Positions 19,934-27,330 of a DNA stretch of 64,000 bases are shown in pieces. The stretch covers positions 17,329 to 81,328 of the forward strand of contig DASVEF010000255.1 of NCBI GenBank assembly GCA_036380715.1, written 5' to 3'. The translations under genes and the position numbers were made by a program. Origin of the DNA: UBA5704 sp036380715 (lineage in GTDB: Bacteria > Acidobacteriota > Thermoanaerobaculia > Multivoradales > UBA5704). The notes under the pieces are model-generated. The model was not told the origin of the DNA, did not search any database, and saw only the letters and a list, made by a program, of their open reading frames with translations. Each line of letters opens with the position of its first letter. The stretch's first letter is position 1.

Positions 19934-20209
19934 ATGAAGGAGACCGCTTTGAATCTAGCGAAAAATTTTCTACGCAGCCGCCTGAGCCTACTTCTGGTAC
20001 TCCTCGCCATCTTCGCTGTGACCCTTGCTATGTCTCAGCCTGCTGCCGTGGCTAGCTGCCCCGATGCCGCAAACGTGAGATACTACAGCGACGCTACATA
20101 CACCACGCAGGTCGGATACTGCTATCACAACTGTTGCGAGCTTTGGACCTGTACCGGAAAGCTGACAGACTATTACATTGTAAGAAAGCGGCCATGCGAC
20201 TTTAACTAA
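19934..20209 (+). CDS. Small secreted Cys-rich peptide (DUF6289-like)
   Basis: 91 residues from ATG 19934: a basic N-terminus, a long hydrophobic signal (RLSLLLVLLAIFAVTLAM) and a mature part of about 50 residues with six Cys. The motif YYSDATYTTQVGYC resembles the YYSDxxYxxxVG pattern I associate with the DUF6289 family of small exported proteins; this is from memory. Cys spacing (CYHNCCELWTC) suggests disulfides. No neighbour hints at a role and no clear ribosome site is seen, so the start is tentative. It lies in the repeat-rich island. Confidence 0.6.
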   Translation: MKETALNLAKNFLRSRLSLLLVLLAIFAVTLAMSQPAAVASCPDAANVRYYSDATYTTQVGYCYHNCCELWTCTGKLTDYYIVRKRPCDFN

Positions 20210-20604
20210 CGAATACGTAGGGAAGTCTGAAGTACAGGCGGGGGTGGTCGCGTCAGGTCCTGCGGTAGTACAAGGATTGCTAGGCAGCCACCCCGCCTTC
20301 CCTTCATCGTCTTTCCACGCGGGGTTTGGACCCTCCAACGCACCCCACCCAGAGCGACCCAACGCAATCCCGGCGGGGCGTCCGCAACGTCTTCGGCCTC
20401 CCCGGCGATCCCGAGTGCTCCTCACCTAACTCCTGCGCCGCATCGAGTTGGCTCCCGGCATAGTCTGCCTGGTCGAAGCCGCCCTCCAGGGTGGAGGAAA
20501 TGGTGGACCTGCTGCGCGGCAGTTGGAACTCCCTGCTGTCCTGGCTGCGGGAAGTCCAGGTATGGGGGCAAGGAGCCGAGGCAGAGGGGTAGGGCTGACC
20601 GAGA
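20210..20604 (+). other. Intergenic stretch holding repeat copy B and a micro-ORF
   Basis: About 20500-20592 repeats the block seen at 19440 and 21612 (GACCTGCTGCGCGGCAGTTGG...). On the plus strand it reads as a 30-codon frame MVDLLRGSWNSLLSWLREV..., preceded by GGAGGAA immediately before the ATG and ending in TAG at about 20592. Differences between copies are partly at third codon positions. The remainder of the stretch shows no gene. Confidence 0.5.
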
Positions 20605-21546
20605 TCAGTCCTTGAAGACGCCCTGGAGGCTCTCGGCAGTCAAGATGCGCTCGCTCCACCCCAGGAGGTGATCCGCATCCGCAGAGCGCACCCGATCCTC
20701 GATCTCGGGATCCAGGGGACCGAACTTCAAGCGGAGGAGCCGAAGCACCACCCGGGCTTCTCCCTCCTGGCGTCCTTCCTCGCGGATCTCGCGGTTCCAA
20801 CGGTCAATGCTGTCAGCCAACATGGTTTCGATCTCCTCCAGTGTGGAAGCGGCAGAGGCTTCCTCCTGGGACAATCCGAGGCGCGGTAGGATGAGCTTCC
20901 GCAGCCAGGTCTCGAAAGCTCGCCTCAAGGAGGCCTCGCCCGGCGGGATACTCTGCCGCAGCCGATGAACGCTCGAACGGACCTCCAACCAGTCGCGGCT
21001 CTTCTCGATGCGGAACAGGTCGGCCACCGGACTGTTCAGCGCTGCCAGTTCCTCGGGAGAGTAGACCGCCTCATTCACCAGCCGGTAGCGCAACTGCGGC
21101 CGGTAGATCTCCGCCGAAGAATCGAGCTCGCCGATCATGGAACCGAGGTCCGTCGCGACGTTCCACGGCTCCCATCCATTGTAGACGACGACGGGGATGA
21201 CCAGCGGCAGCTTCCTCCAGTCCGTCGCCGGTTGGCCGGCCATCAGACGCTGATAGAAGAGACTCACATAGCCCATGAGCCGGACCGGCATGGAGGGATC
21301 CGGTCGCGACTGGAACTCCAGGAGGATGTAGACGAAAACCGGCTCTCCGTCATGGCGCCGGAACTTCCAGATGACGTCGCTCTCGCGATTCTCGTGCTTG
21401 GGGGAGACGAAGGAGGCGTCGACGCGCTCGCCCGAGCCGAGGTCGATGCGCTCCACCCACTGTTCGCCCACGATCTCTCGCAGGAGATCCTGGATCATGC
21501 GCCGGTGTGCGAAGAAGAGCCGGTAGCTGAGGTCGTGTTGTCCCAC
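20605..21546 (-). CDS. Rpn-family recombination-promoting nuclease / putative transposase
   Basis: 313 residues from GTG 21546. The start fits the family's HDLSYRLFFAHRRMIQDLLRE opening. The PD-(D/E)XK-type core is visible: DASFVSPKHENRESDVIWKF, then EPVFVYILLEFQSRPD (E...Q) and VVVYNGWEPW. The C-terminal part has the DUF4351-like end RLLRLKFGPLDPEIEDRVRSADADHLLGWSERIL. Rpn proteins are DNA endonucleases that promote RecA-independent recombination. Here the gene is bracketed by copies B and C of a direct repeat, which fits that activity. A longer frame to 21648 runs into the repeat and is not favoured. Confidence 0.88.
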   Translation of the reverse strand: MGQHDLSYRLFFAHRRMIQDLLREIVGEQWVERIDLGSGERVDASFVSPKHENRESDVIWKFRRHDGEPVFVYILLEFQSRPDPSMPVRLMGYVSLFYQRLMAGQPATDWRKLPLVIPVVVYNGWEPWNVATDLGSMIGELDSSAEIYRPQLRYRLVNEAVYSPEELAALNSPVADLFRIEKSRDWLEVRSSVHRLRQSIPPGEASLRRAFETWLRKLILPRLGLSQEEASAASTLEEIETMLADSIDRWNREIREEGRQEGEARVVLRLLRLKFGPLDPEIEDRVRSADADHLLGWSERILTAESLQGVFKD

Positions 21547-21609
21547 GATTTTCCCGGGCGCGACTCTACCACGGGATCTCCTGGAACGACACAAATTTCT
21601 TGAAAGGAG

Positions 21610-21795
21610 GATGGTGGACCTGCTGCGCGGCAGTTGGAACTCTATCACCGCATGGCTGCGTGAGGTCCAGGCCTGGGGGCAGGCTGCGGAGGTGGGTGGG
21701 GGATGGGTTGGGTGTGTTCAGACAGCCGGAAACGACACCCATGGAAGGACGTCAATATGGCCGAAGTGAGGATCGGAGGAGATGAGATCTGCGCT
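21610..21795 (+). repeat. Dispersed repeat, copy C (longest)
   Basis: This copy contains all blocks seen elsewhere: GACCTGCTGCGCGGCAGTTGG, a divergent middle, CAGGCTGCGGAGGTG, a GGGT-rich spacer, then the 3' end of the vapC gene. A micro-ORF (MVDLLRGSWNSITAWLREV...) begins at about 21612, directly after AAAGGAGG. Copy B lies on the other side of the Rpn gene in the same orientation. Confidence 0.8.
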
Positions 21796-22116
21796 TACTT
21801 CCATCGCGTGTGCCGCAATCCAGATGTCGTTCGTCGGGATGGGCCGCCCCTTCTTCCGCAATGCGGCGGAAATGCGCCCGAACAGGTCGGCGGTATCCCA
21901 GGTGACCGGCAGCAGGCGAACGTGCGGATCTTCGAGGAAGGACCTGAGCGCCCGGGCGTTCTCCTCATAACGAGAGCCGTTCCGGAAGCCGAACAGCAGC
22001 TCCCCTACGACAACGATCGACAAGAGCACCTCTTCCGCGCTCCTCACTTGCTCGGCGACGAGCTCGTGACCCTGCAGTAAGGCCGAGTAGGCGTTGGTAT
22101 CGAGAAGGACTTTCAC
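21718..22116 (-). CDS. vapC: VapC-type PIN-domain toxin
   Basis: 132 residues. PIN signature: MKVLLDTNAYSALLQG (acidic D6), GELLFGFRNGS (E), TNDIWIAAHAME (D) and LISSDPHFGHID (D). It should be a Mg-dependent RNase. Its start overlaps the antitoxin stop by 4 bases (ATGA). The last ~25 codons lie in the dispersed repeat and have a second, truncated copy at 19517. Confidence 0.9.
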   Translation of the reverse strand: MKVLLDTNAYSALLQGHELVAEQVRSAEEVLLSIVVVGELLFGFRNGSRYEENARALRSFLEDPHVRLLPVTWDTADLFGRISAALRKKGRPIPTNDIWIAAHAMEVSADLISSDPHFGHIDVLPWVSFPAV

Positions 22117-22394
22117 TGCCAGAAGGATTCGTCGACCTGCTCGAAGATCTCGACGGCCTTGAGGACTTCGGCTCCCTGTTCCGCCGACCAGGTGCCGATG
22201 AAGCGATCCAGGGCATGGCCGATCGCTTTGGACGGCTCGGAGGAGCCCCGATCCTCTTGTCCTTCTTGGCGAACGAGCATCAGGCGCACTGTCCGACCGC
22301 CAGTGCTCGTGATGACGACCTCCTGCCCAGCGGCTGCCTCCTCAATCAGCTCGCCGAGATGTCCTTCTGCTTCCTTGAGGCTGACCTTGATCAC
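22113..22394 (-). CDS. Phd/YefM-type antitoxin
   Basis: 93 residues from GTG 22394. The N-terminal fold matches Phd/YefM: VIKVSLKEAEGHLGELIEEAAAGQEVVITSTGG. The C-terminal tail (IFEQVDESFW) would wrap the PIN toxin encoded just downstream. An upstream frame extension to 22454 overlaps repeat copy D and lacks a ribosome site. Expected to bind its own promoter and neutralise VapC. Confidence 0.85.
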   Translation of the reverse strand: MIKVSLKEAEGHLGELIEEAAAGQEVVITSTGGRTVRLMLVRQEGQEDRGSSEPSKAIGHALDRFIGTWSAEQGAEVLKAVEIFEQVDESFWQ

Positions 22395-22411
22395 GGGATG
22401 AGGATACCACT

Positions 22412-22445
22412 CCTGTACAGGTCCAAGACAGGCTGCGGAGGCGGG
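22412..22445 (+). repeat. Dispersed repeat, short copy D
   Basis: GGTCCAAGACAGGCTGCGGAG followed by GCGGGT matches the middle of copies A and C with an internal deletion. It lies just upstream of the antitoxin gene, so the vapC module is bracketed by repeat fragments on both sides. Confidence 0.6.
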
Positions 22446-22512
22446 TAGTATCAAGAAGAGGCGCCGATGCCTCCCCAGGAGGCGGCGATAAGTGTCTTTT
22501 AGAGGATATTGA

Positions 22513-22588
22513 TGGTGGAGCAGAAGGGATTCGAACCCTCGACCCCCACGTTGCGAACGTGGTGCTCTCCCAGCTGAGCTACTGCCCC
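22513..22588 (-). tRNA. tRNA-Ala(CGC)
   Basis: The 76-base minus-strand transcript starts GGGGCAG and ends CTGCTCC-A-CCA, giving a 7-bp acceptor stem with one G-T pair. The D arm is GCTC...GAGC. The anticodon stem CCACG/CGTGG holds loop TTCGCAA with anticodon CGC. The T arm is GAGGG TTCGAAT CCCTT. The CCA end is encoded. It decodes GCG, a frequent codon in this GC-rich DNA. Confidence 0.95.
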
Positions 22589-22631
22589 ACGGGTGCGGGA
22601 GGGCAGTATTGTACTTGCCGATCCCCGGGTG

Positions 22632-23915
22632 TCAAACAATTTGCGGGGCGTTTTCCTTCCGCTCCGCGATCAGCTCCGCCAGCGTGAGGCCGTCCAGCCG
22701 GTCGGCGCGGCACGTGGCGACGGTACCGACCAGCTCTTCCAGGCGTCCCGTCAGCTCTCCCCCCACCAGCTCGACGCCGCGCAGGGCGCGGTGGTCGTAG
22801 GCCTGGAGGACCTTCTCGACCGGCAGGCCGTGCGGGTCCGCGGCGAGCAGGTAGCCGCGGTCGTCCACGACGCGCAGCAGGTCGTGAGTGAGCAGCGGAT
22901 GGAGGATGCGCTCCAGCTCCCGCAGCGGGAGGCTCATGCGGGTGGCGAGCGCTTCGCGGGAGAGCACCGGCTCGCCGCGCGCAAAGCGCCGCGCGATCAG
23001 GGCGAGCGCGGCCAGGCCCACCCAGGCCGCCTGCACCGGCGGGTTGCGATGGTGGCCGCGCGCCAGGAGCCCGAAGTGCTGGGCGGTGTACGCGGCCTCG
23101 CTCCCCAACAGGATGATCATCCAGGTCAGCTCGATGGAGATCATGAAGAGGAGGGCGAGCGCGAAGCTGCCGTAGACCACGTTGACTCCCCGGAACAGCT
23201 CGACGTAGGAGCCGAAGCCCTGGCGCAGGATCTCCAGGAGGATCGCGGCCAGGAGCCCTCCGGCCAGTGCATTGCGCAGACGCACCACGGTGTAGGGGAC
23301 CAGCCAGTAGAGGATCGTCAATCCCACGACGGTGGCCAGGAAGGGAGCGATGCTCAGCAGGAACGATTCTTCCACGAGCCGACGCAGCGCCGGGCTTTGG
23401 CGCAGCAAGATCAGGCTCGTGAAGGTGGCTCCCACGACCAGCGGCCCCCAGAAGAGGAGCAGGGCGAACGACAGCAACCGCACTTTGAACGGCCGCCGGC
23501 CCGACACGTTCCAGATCCGGTTCAGGGTCTCCTCGACGGTGGCGAAGAGGAGCAGGGTGGAGGCGAAGAAAGCGAACAGCCCGAAGCCGTGGATGGTCTC
23601 GGCCTGGTCCAGGAACTCGGCGATCTTGTCGGTCACCGTCTCGTCGGAGTAGGGGAGGATCTGGACGAAGACCTCCAGGCTTCTCTGATGGTATTGGCTG
23701 AAAACCCGCGCTCCCACGTACGAGAAGGCGGTGAGCAGCGGGATCAGCGACAGGATGGTGACGAAGGCGAGCGCCGACGCGGTCAGCCAGACCGAGTCCT
23801 CGTTCGCCTGCCGGAAGGTGGTCGCCAGGTAGCGGGCGAGCTTGAGCCCGAAGGAGAGCGACCGGGGGTCGCCGCGGCCGGCCTGGGCGGCCGGCGCGCT
23901 CGGCGTGCTCACCAT
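22632..23915 (-). CDS. YihY/UPF0761-family membrane protein with winged-helix-like tail
   Basis: 427 residues from ATG 23915, overlapping the beta-CASP gene's stop by 7 bases. Residues 25-290 carry about six membrane segments and YihY-family features (ALAFVTILSLIPLLTA, VFGSYVELFRGVNVVYGSFA-like region, ISIELTWMIILLGSEAAY). The cytoplasmic C-terminus (about 305-427) looks like a winged-helix domain (LALIARRFARGEPVLSREALATRMSLP), found in many long YihY proteins. Once called RNase BN in error; the true function is unknown, possibly membrane transport or envelope biogenesis. Confidence 0.88.
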   Translation of the reverse strand: MVSTPSAPAAQAGRGDPRSLSFGLKLARYLATTFRQANEDSVWLTASALAFVTILSLIPLLTAFSYVGARVFSQYHQRSLEVFVQILPYSDETVTDKIAEFLDQAETIHGFGLFAFFASTLLLFATVEETLNRIWNVSGRRPFKVRLLSFALLLFWGPLVVGATFTSLILLRQSPALRRLVEESFLLSIAPFLATVVGLTILYWLVPYTVVRLRNALAGGLLAAILLEILRQGFGSYVELFRGVNVVYGSFALALLFMISIELTWMIILLGSEAAYTAQHFGLLARGHHRNPPVQAAWVGLAALALIARRFARGEPVLSREALATRMSLPLRELERILHPLLTHDLLRVVDDRGYLLAADPHGLPVEKVLQAYDHRALRGVELVGGELTGRLEELVGTVATCRADRLDGLTLAELIAERKENAPQIV

Positions 23916-25306
23916 GGCACCGAATCCCCGGTCAGCGGCAGGACCGGACGGGGCCAGCCCGCCATTTCGGCAATGGACACGGAGAGGGCCTTGCGCGCCG
24001 CGTCTTCGCCGTGATTGAGGAAGATCCGCCGCGGCGCTCCCGGAAGCGCCTGGCACCAGCGCAGCAGCTCCTCCCGGTCGGCGTGGGCGGAGAGGCCGTG
24101 GAGCTGGTGGATGTGGGCGCGCACCCAGACGGTGTGGCCGTGGATGGCCACGGTCTCGGCGCCGTCGGCCAGAGCCCGGCCGCGGGTGCCGGCGGCCTGG
24201 TAGCCCACCAGCACGACCGAGCTGCGCCGGTCGCCCAGCCGGTGCAGGAGGTGATGGACCACCCGCCCGCCCGCCGCCATGCCGCTGGAGGCCACGATCA
24301 CCGCCGGTTCGCCGCGCGAGTTCAGCCGCTTCGACTGGTCGACCGTGCGGCAGCGCTGGAACCGGCTGGCGGCGAGCGGATCGGTCGGACCGCCGACGAG
24401 CGCCGCCAGGTCTTCGTCGTGCTCGGCCTCGGCGCGGCTGTAGATCTCGGTGGCGTCGATGGCCATCGGGCTGTCCAGGAAGACCGCCTCCGGATCGAGC
24501 CTCCCCTGCTCGGCCAGGGCGGAGAGGTGGTAGAGGACCTCCTGGGTGCGGCCGAGGGCGAAAGAGGGGATGATCACCATGCCGCCGCGGTCGAACGTCT
24601 CTTCGATGATCCGCCCCAGGGCCTGCGCCGCGTCCTCTACGGCATGCGTCCGGTCCCCGTAGGTCGACTCGAGCAGCAGGGCGTCGGGCGTCTCCAGCGG
24701 CGGCTCCGGATCCTTGAGGATCGGCACTCCGTAGCGCCCCACGTCCCCCGAGAAGCACCAGCTCCTCCGCTCGCCGTCCGACCCCTTGGCCGAGACCTCG
24801 ACGCTGGCCGCCCCCAGGAGATGGCCGGCGCGCCGGAAGCGGAAGCGCACGCCGGGGAAGAGCTCGTGATCGTGGTCGAACGGCAGCGGCCGGAGCAGCT
24901 TGAGCGTGCGCCGAACGTCGTCGGACGTGTAGAGGGGCTTCGGCTCGGCGTGCCGGCTGTACCCCTTCCGCAAGGCGTAGCGGTGCTCTTCCTCCTGGAT
25001 CTCGCCGGCGTCCTGCAGGACCAGCGAAATCAGGGCGCGGCTGGGAGCCGTGCAGTAGACCGGGCCGGAGAACCCCGCGGCCACCAGGCGCGGGAGGAGG
25101 CCGGTGTGATCCAGATGGGCGTGGGTGAGGAGGACCGCTCCCAGCTCCGCCGGGCGGAACGGGAAGGGGCTCCAGTTGCGCTGCTCCAGCTCCTCGCCTC
25201 CCTGGTACATCCCGCAGTCGACCAGCGCGCTGTTGCCCCCCCAGGCGAGATGGGTGGAGCTGCCGGTGACGCAGCCATACGCTCCGAGAAAAGTGACGGT
25301 TGCCAT
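23909..25306 (-). CDS. Beta-CASP metallo-beta-lactamase RNase (CPSF/Ysh1-like)
   Basis: 465 residues. The metallo-beta-lactamase core has THAHLDHTG (H62, H64, D66, H67), AGHLLGAA and CFSGDVGR. The beta-CASP part has LLESTYGDR, PSFALGRTQEVLYHL, DSPMAIDATEIY, VASSGMAAGGRVVHHL and the final GLSAHADREELLRW and FLNHGE. This is the typical bacterial member of the KH-less CPSF-73-like group and should act as a zinc-dependent RNA endo/exonuclease. It starts divergently from the DUF883 gene. Confidence 0.93.
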   Translation of the reverse strand: MATVTFLGAYGCVTGSSTHLAWGGNSALVDCGMYQGGEELEQRNWSPFPFRPAELGAVLLTHAHLDHTGLLPRLVAAGFSGPVYCTAPSRALISLVLQDAGEIQEEEHRYALRKGYSRHAEPKPLYTSDDVRRTLKLLRPLPFDHDHELFPGVRFRFRRAGHLLGAASVEVSAKGSDGERRSWCFSGDVGRYGVPILKDPEPPLETPDALLLESTYGDRTHAVEDAAQALGRIIEETFDRGGMVIIPSFALGRTQEVLYHLSALAEQGRLDPEAVFLDSPMAIDATEIYSRAEAEHDEDLAALVGGPTDPLAASRFQRCRTVDQSKRLNSRGEPAVIVASSGMAAGGRVVHHLLHRLGDRRSSVVLVGYQAAGTRGRALADGAETVAIHGHTVWVRAHIHQLHGLSAHADREELLRWCQALPGAPRRIFLNHGEDAARKALSVSIAEMAGWPRPVLPLTGDSVPW

Positions 25307-25325
25307 GCCGCAAGGTTATCCCTGG

Positions 25326-25342
25326 AGGCACGATTTCTGCTA
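25326..25342 (+). promoter_or_regulatory. Possible sigma-54 promoter (-24/-12)
   Basis: AGGCACGATTTCTGCTA has GG and GC elements exactly 10 bases apart and matches YTGGCACG-N4-TTGCW at all but about two positions. It lies 96 bases upstream of the DUF883-like gene and points toward it. Sigma-54 control would fit a stress or envelope gene, but this is motif evidence only. Confidence 0.4.
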
Positions 25343-25437
25343 CAACAGAGAGCGCAGCTCCCGGAGAAGGCCGGCGGAGGAGCCGGCCCTCCATCCCGTT
25401 GATCCGTCGTATCTCTACTAAGATATTGGAGGCAGCC

Positions 25438-25797
25438 ATGGCCGAAACAGAGGAAACCGGAGCGTCGGGGAATGCCGAAACGGCGCGCGAAGGTGACGCG
25501 GACCGGGTGGTCTCGGCACGTCAGCGGTTTCAGAGGATCTCGGAGGACGTCCGGCGCGGCGCCGAGCGCGCTTCCGGCGAGATCCGGCGCGGCGCCGAGG
25601 TGGCCCGCGGACGCTACGAGGAGGCCGCCGAGAGCGCGCGGGAGGGGTACGACAAGGTGCGGCAGAACGCCGGCCAGGTTTCCCGCGAGGTGGGGTTCTT
25701 CGTGCGGGACAACCCGGGCAAGGCGGTGCTGATCGCTGCCGGGGTCGGGTTCCTGCTCGGCCTGCTCATGCGCCGCGGCGGCGACTACGAGGAATAG
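25438..25797 (+). CDS. DUF883/ElaB-YqjD-like membrane-anchored protein
   Basis: 119 residues from ATG 25438 (GGAGG 7 upstream). A highly charged amphipathic helical region (about 25-85, RRGAERASGEIRRGAE repeats) leads to FVRDNPGKAVLIAAGVGFLLGLLMRR. This is the C-terminal membrane anchor typical of YqjD/ElaB proteins, which tether ribosomes to the membrane in stationary phase in E. coli. The next gene has a similar GFLLGRS-type segment, so the two may act together. Confidence 0.8.
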   Translation: MAETEETGASGNAETAREGDADRVVSARQRFQRISEDVRRGAERASGEIRRGAEVARGRYEEAAESAREGYDKVRQNAGQVSREVGFFVRDNPGKAVLIAAGVGFLLGLLMRRGGDYEE

Positions 25798-25869
25798 GTC
25801 ATGCATAGGGCCTGGGGACGGCATCCCGTCCCGGGCCGCTTGGACGAGACGGGGAAGGAGGATCAGACC

Positions 25870-26124
25870 ATGGAAGACTTCGTAGACGAGAACGCGCAGC
25901 ATCCCTCCAGGCTCGACGACATTCTGGACGATCTCCTGCCGGAAGGGCTGGACTGGGAGCGGCTGGTCCGCACCTATCCGATTCCGGCTCTGGCAGTGGC
26001 GGCGGTCGGCGGGTTCCTGCTCGGGCGCAGCCACGGCCCGGCGATCCTCACCGCGATCTCCAGCTACGCCACGGCCGAGGTATCGAGGAACGTGAGCGAG
26101 CTGTTCGGGCAGGAGATCGGATAG
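25870..26124 (+). CDS. Small membrane-associated protein of unknown function
   Basis: 84 residues from ATG 25870 (GGAGG 9 upstream). An acidic N-terminal half (DDILDDLLPEGLDWERLVRTYP) precedes a single hydrophobic segment, IPALAVAAVGGFLLGRSHG, and a short tail. The hydrophobic part resembles that of the preceding DUF883-like protein. No family recognised; probably a stress-related partner in the same operon. Confidence 0.65.
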   Translation: MEDFVDENAQHPSRLDDILDDLLPEGLDWERLVRTYPIPALAVAAVGGFLLGRSHGPAILTAISSYATAEVSRNVSELFGQEIG

Positions 26125-26137
26125 TCTCCCGGGGCGC

Positions 26138-27010
26138 GTGCGCACGATCTTCCACATCTCGGACGTCCACTTCGGGCCTCCTCACCTGCCGCAAGTGTCG
26201 CAGGGGGTGCTGGACTTCATCGAGCGCCAGCGGCCCGACCTCGTCGTGATCTCGGGCGACCTGACGCAGCGCGCCATGCCGGAGCAGTTCCGCGAGGCGC
26301 GCGCGTTCGTCGACCGCATCGCGGTGCCGAGCCTGGTGGTGCCCGGCAACCACGACGTCCCTCTCTACCGGGTCTGGGAGCGGCTCTTCGACCCCTACGG
26401 CGCGTACCGGAAATACTTCAGCCCGGAGCTGGAGCCGATCTACCGCGACGAGGAGATGCTGGTGGTCGGCATCAACACCGCGTTCGGCTGGACGATCAAG
26501 GACGGCCGCATCAAGCTGCGGCGCCTCCTGGAGGTGGCCGAGCTTTTCGAGCAGGCGCCCGAGTCGCTCTTCAAGGTCGTGGTCGCCCACCATCACACGA
26601 TTCCGCCGCCCAACTTCGGCAGCCAGCGGGTGCTCGGCAATGCCTACGAGGCGATCGACCTCTTCTCCAGCGCCGGGGTGGACCTGATCCTCTCCGGCCA
26701 CCTGCACCAGGCCTACATCGGCAACTCCGAGGAGTTCTATCCCAAGGGGCGTCCGCCGGTGGTCATCCTGCACTCGGGCACGACGACCTCGAACCGCGGG
26801 CGCGGCGGCGAGCGCGAGCGGAACACCTGCAACTGGATCCGGGTGGATCAGGACTCGATGATCGTCTCCCACTACCGCTGGCATCACAGCCTCAACCGTT
26901 TCGCCGAGCACAGCCGCCACTGGTACCCCCGCCAGGAGCGCTCCCCCTACACGCTCGAAGGGCTCACGGTGGACGACCCGGTCCCGGTGCCCGTGCCGGA
27001 AGCGACGTAG
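26138..27010 (+). CDS. Calcineurin-like metallophosphoesterase
   Basis: 290 residues from GTG 26138. Dinuclear-metal motifs are complete: ISDVHFG (D9, H11), VISGDLTQR, VPGNHDVP, VVAHHHT and LSGHLHQAY. The order and spacing match the CpdA/Icc-like cyclic nucleotide phosphodiesterase branch, though the substrate could be another phosphodiester. Cytoplasmic. It follows the small membrane protein by 13 bases and may be in its operon. Confidence 0.9.
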   Translation: MRTIFHISDVHFGPPHLPQVSQGVLDFIERQRPDLVVISGDLTQRAMPEQFREARAFVDRIAVPSLVVPGNHDVPLYRVWERLFDPYGAYRKYFSPELEPIYRDEEMLVVGINTAFGWTIKDGRIKLRRLLEVAELFEQAPESLFKVVVAHHHTIPPPNFGSQRVLGNAYEAIDLFSSAGVDLILSGHLHQAYIGNSEEFYPKGRPPVVILHSGTTTSNRGRGGERERNTCNWIRVDQDSMIVSHYRWHHSLNRFAEHSRHWYPRQERSPYTLEGLTVDDPVPVPVPEAT

Positions 27011-27054
27011 TCCCTGCGATATGATCCAGGCTTCGAGCCTGGGGAGGTGTGACG

Positions 27055-27330
27055 ATGGCTGACAACACGTCTGGCAACTGGGAAACCGCGAGGATCGTCA
27101 ACAGTGAGGAGGACGCCGCTCTGGTGGTGGGCTTCCTGAACAGCAACGGCATCGACGCCGAGGTGGAGTCGCTGCACGCCAGCGAGTTCCCGACCGATGT
27201 CGGGCGGCTGTCGGAGGTGCGGATCAAGGTCCCCGCCGACCGGCTGCAGGAGGCGGTCCTGCTCCTGGAGCAGAGCGACAACGACGCTGACGCGGCCGTG
27301 GCGGACGAGGGGGAGCCGGAGACCCGGTGA
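27055..27330 (+). CDS. DUF2007-like putative signal-transducing protein
   Basis: 91 residues from ATG 27055 (GGGAGG 9 upstream). The pattern ARIVNSEEDAALVVGFLNSNGIDAEVE, then VRIKVPADRLQEAVLLLEQ, is that of the small ferredoxin-like DUF2007 domain. The acidic tail is unstructured. It overlaps the kinase start by 4 bases (GTGA), so it is translationally coupled and may bind or regulate the kinase. Confidence 0.78.
   Translation: MADNTSGNWETARIVNSEEDAALVVGFLNSNGIDAEVESLHASEFPTDVGRLSEVRIKVPADRLQEAVLLLEQSDNDADAAVADEGEPETR

Noticed and set aside
23920..25439. N-terminal part of the 935-residue minus frame
   Set aside because: Covers the beta-CASP gene in the wrong frame; the true YihY start is ATG 23915.
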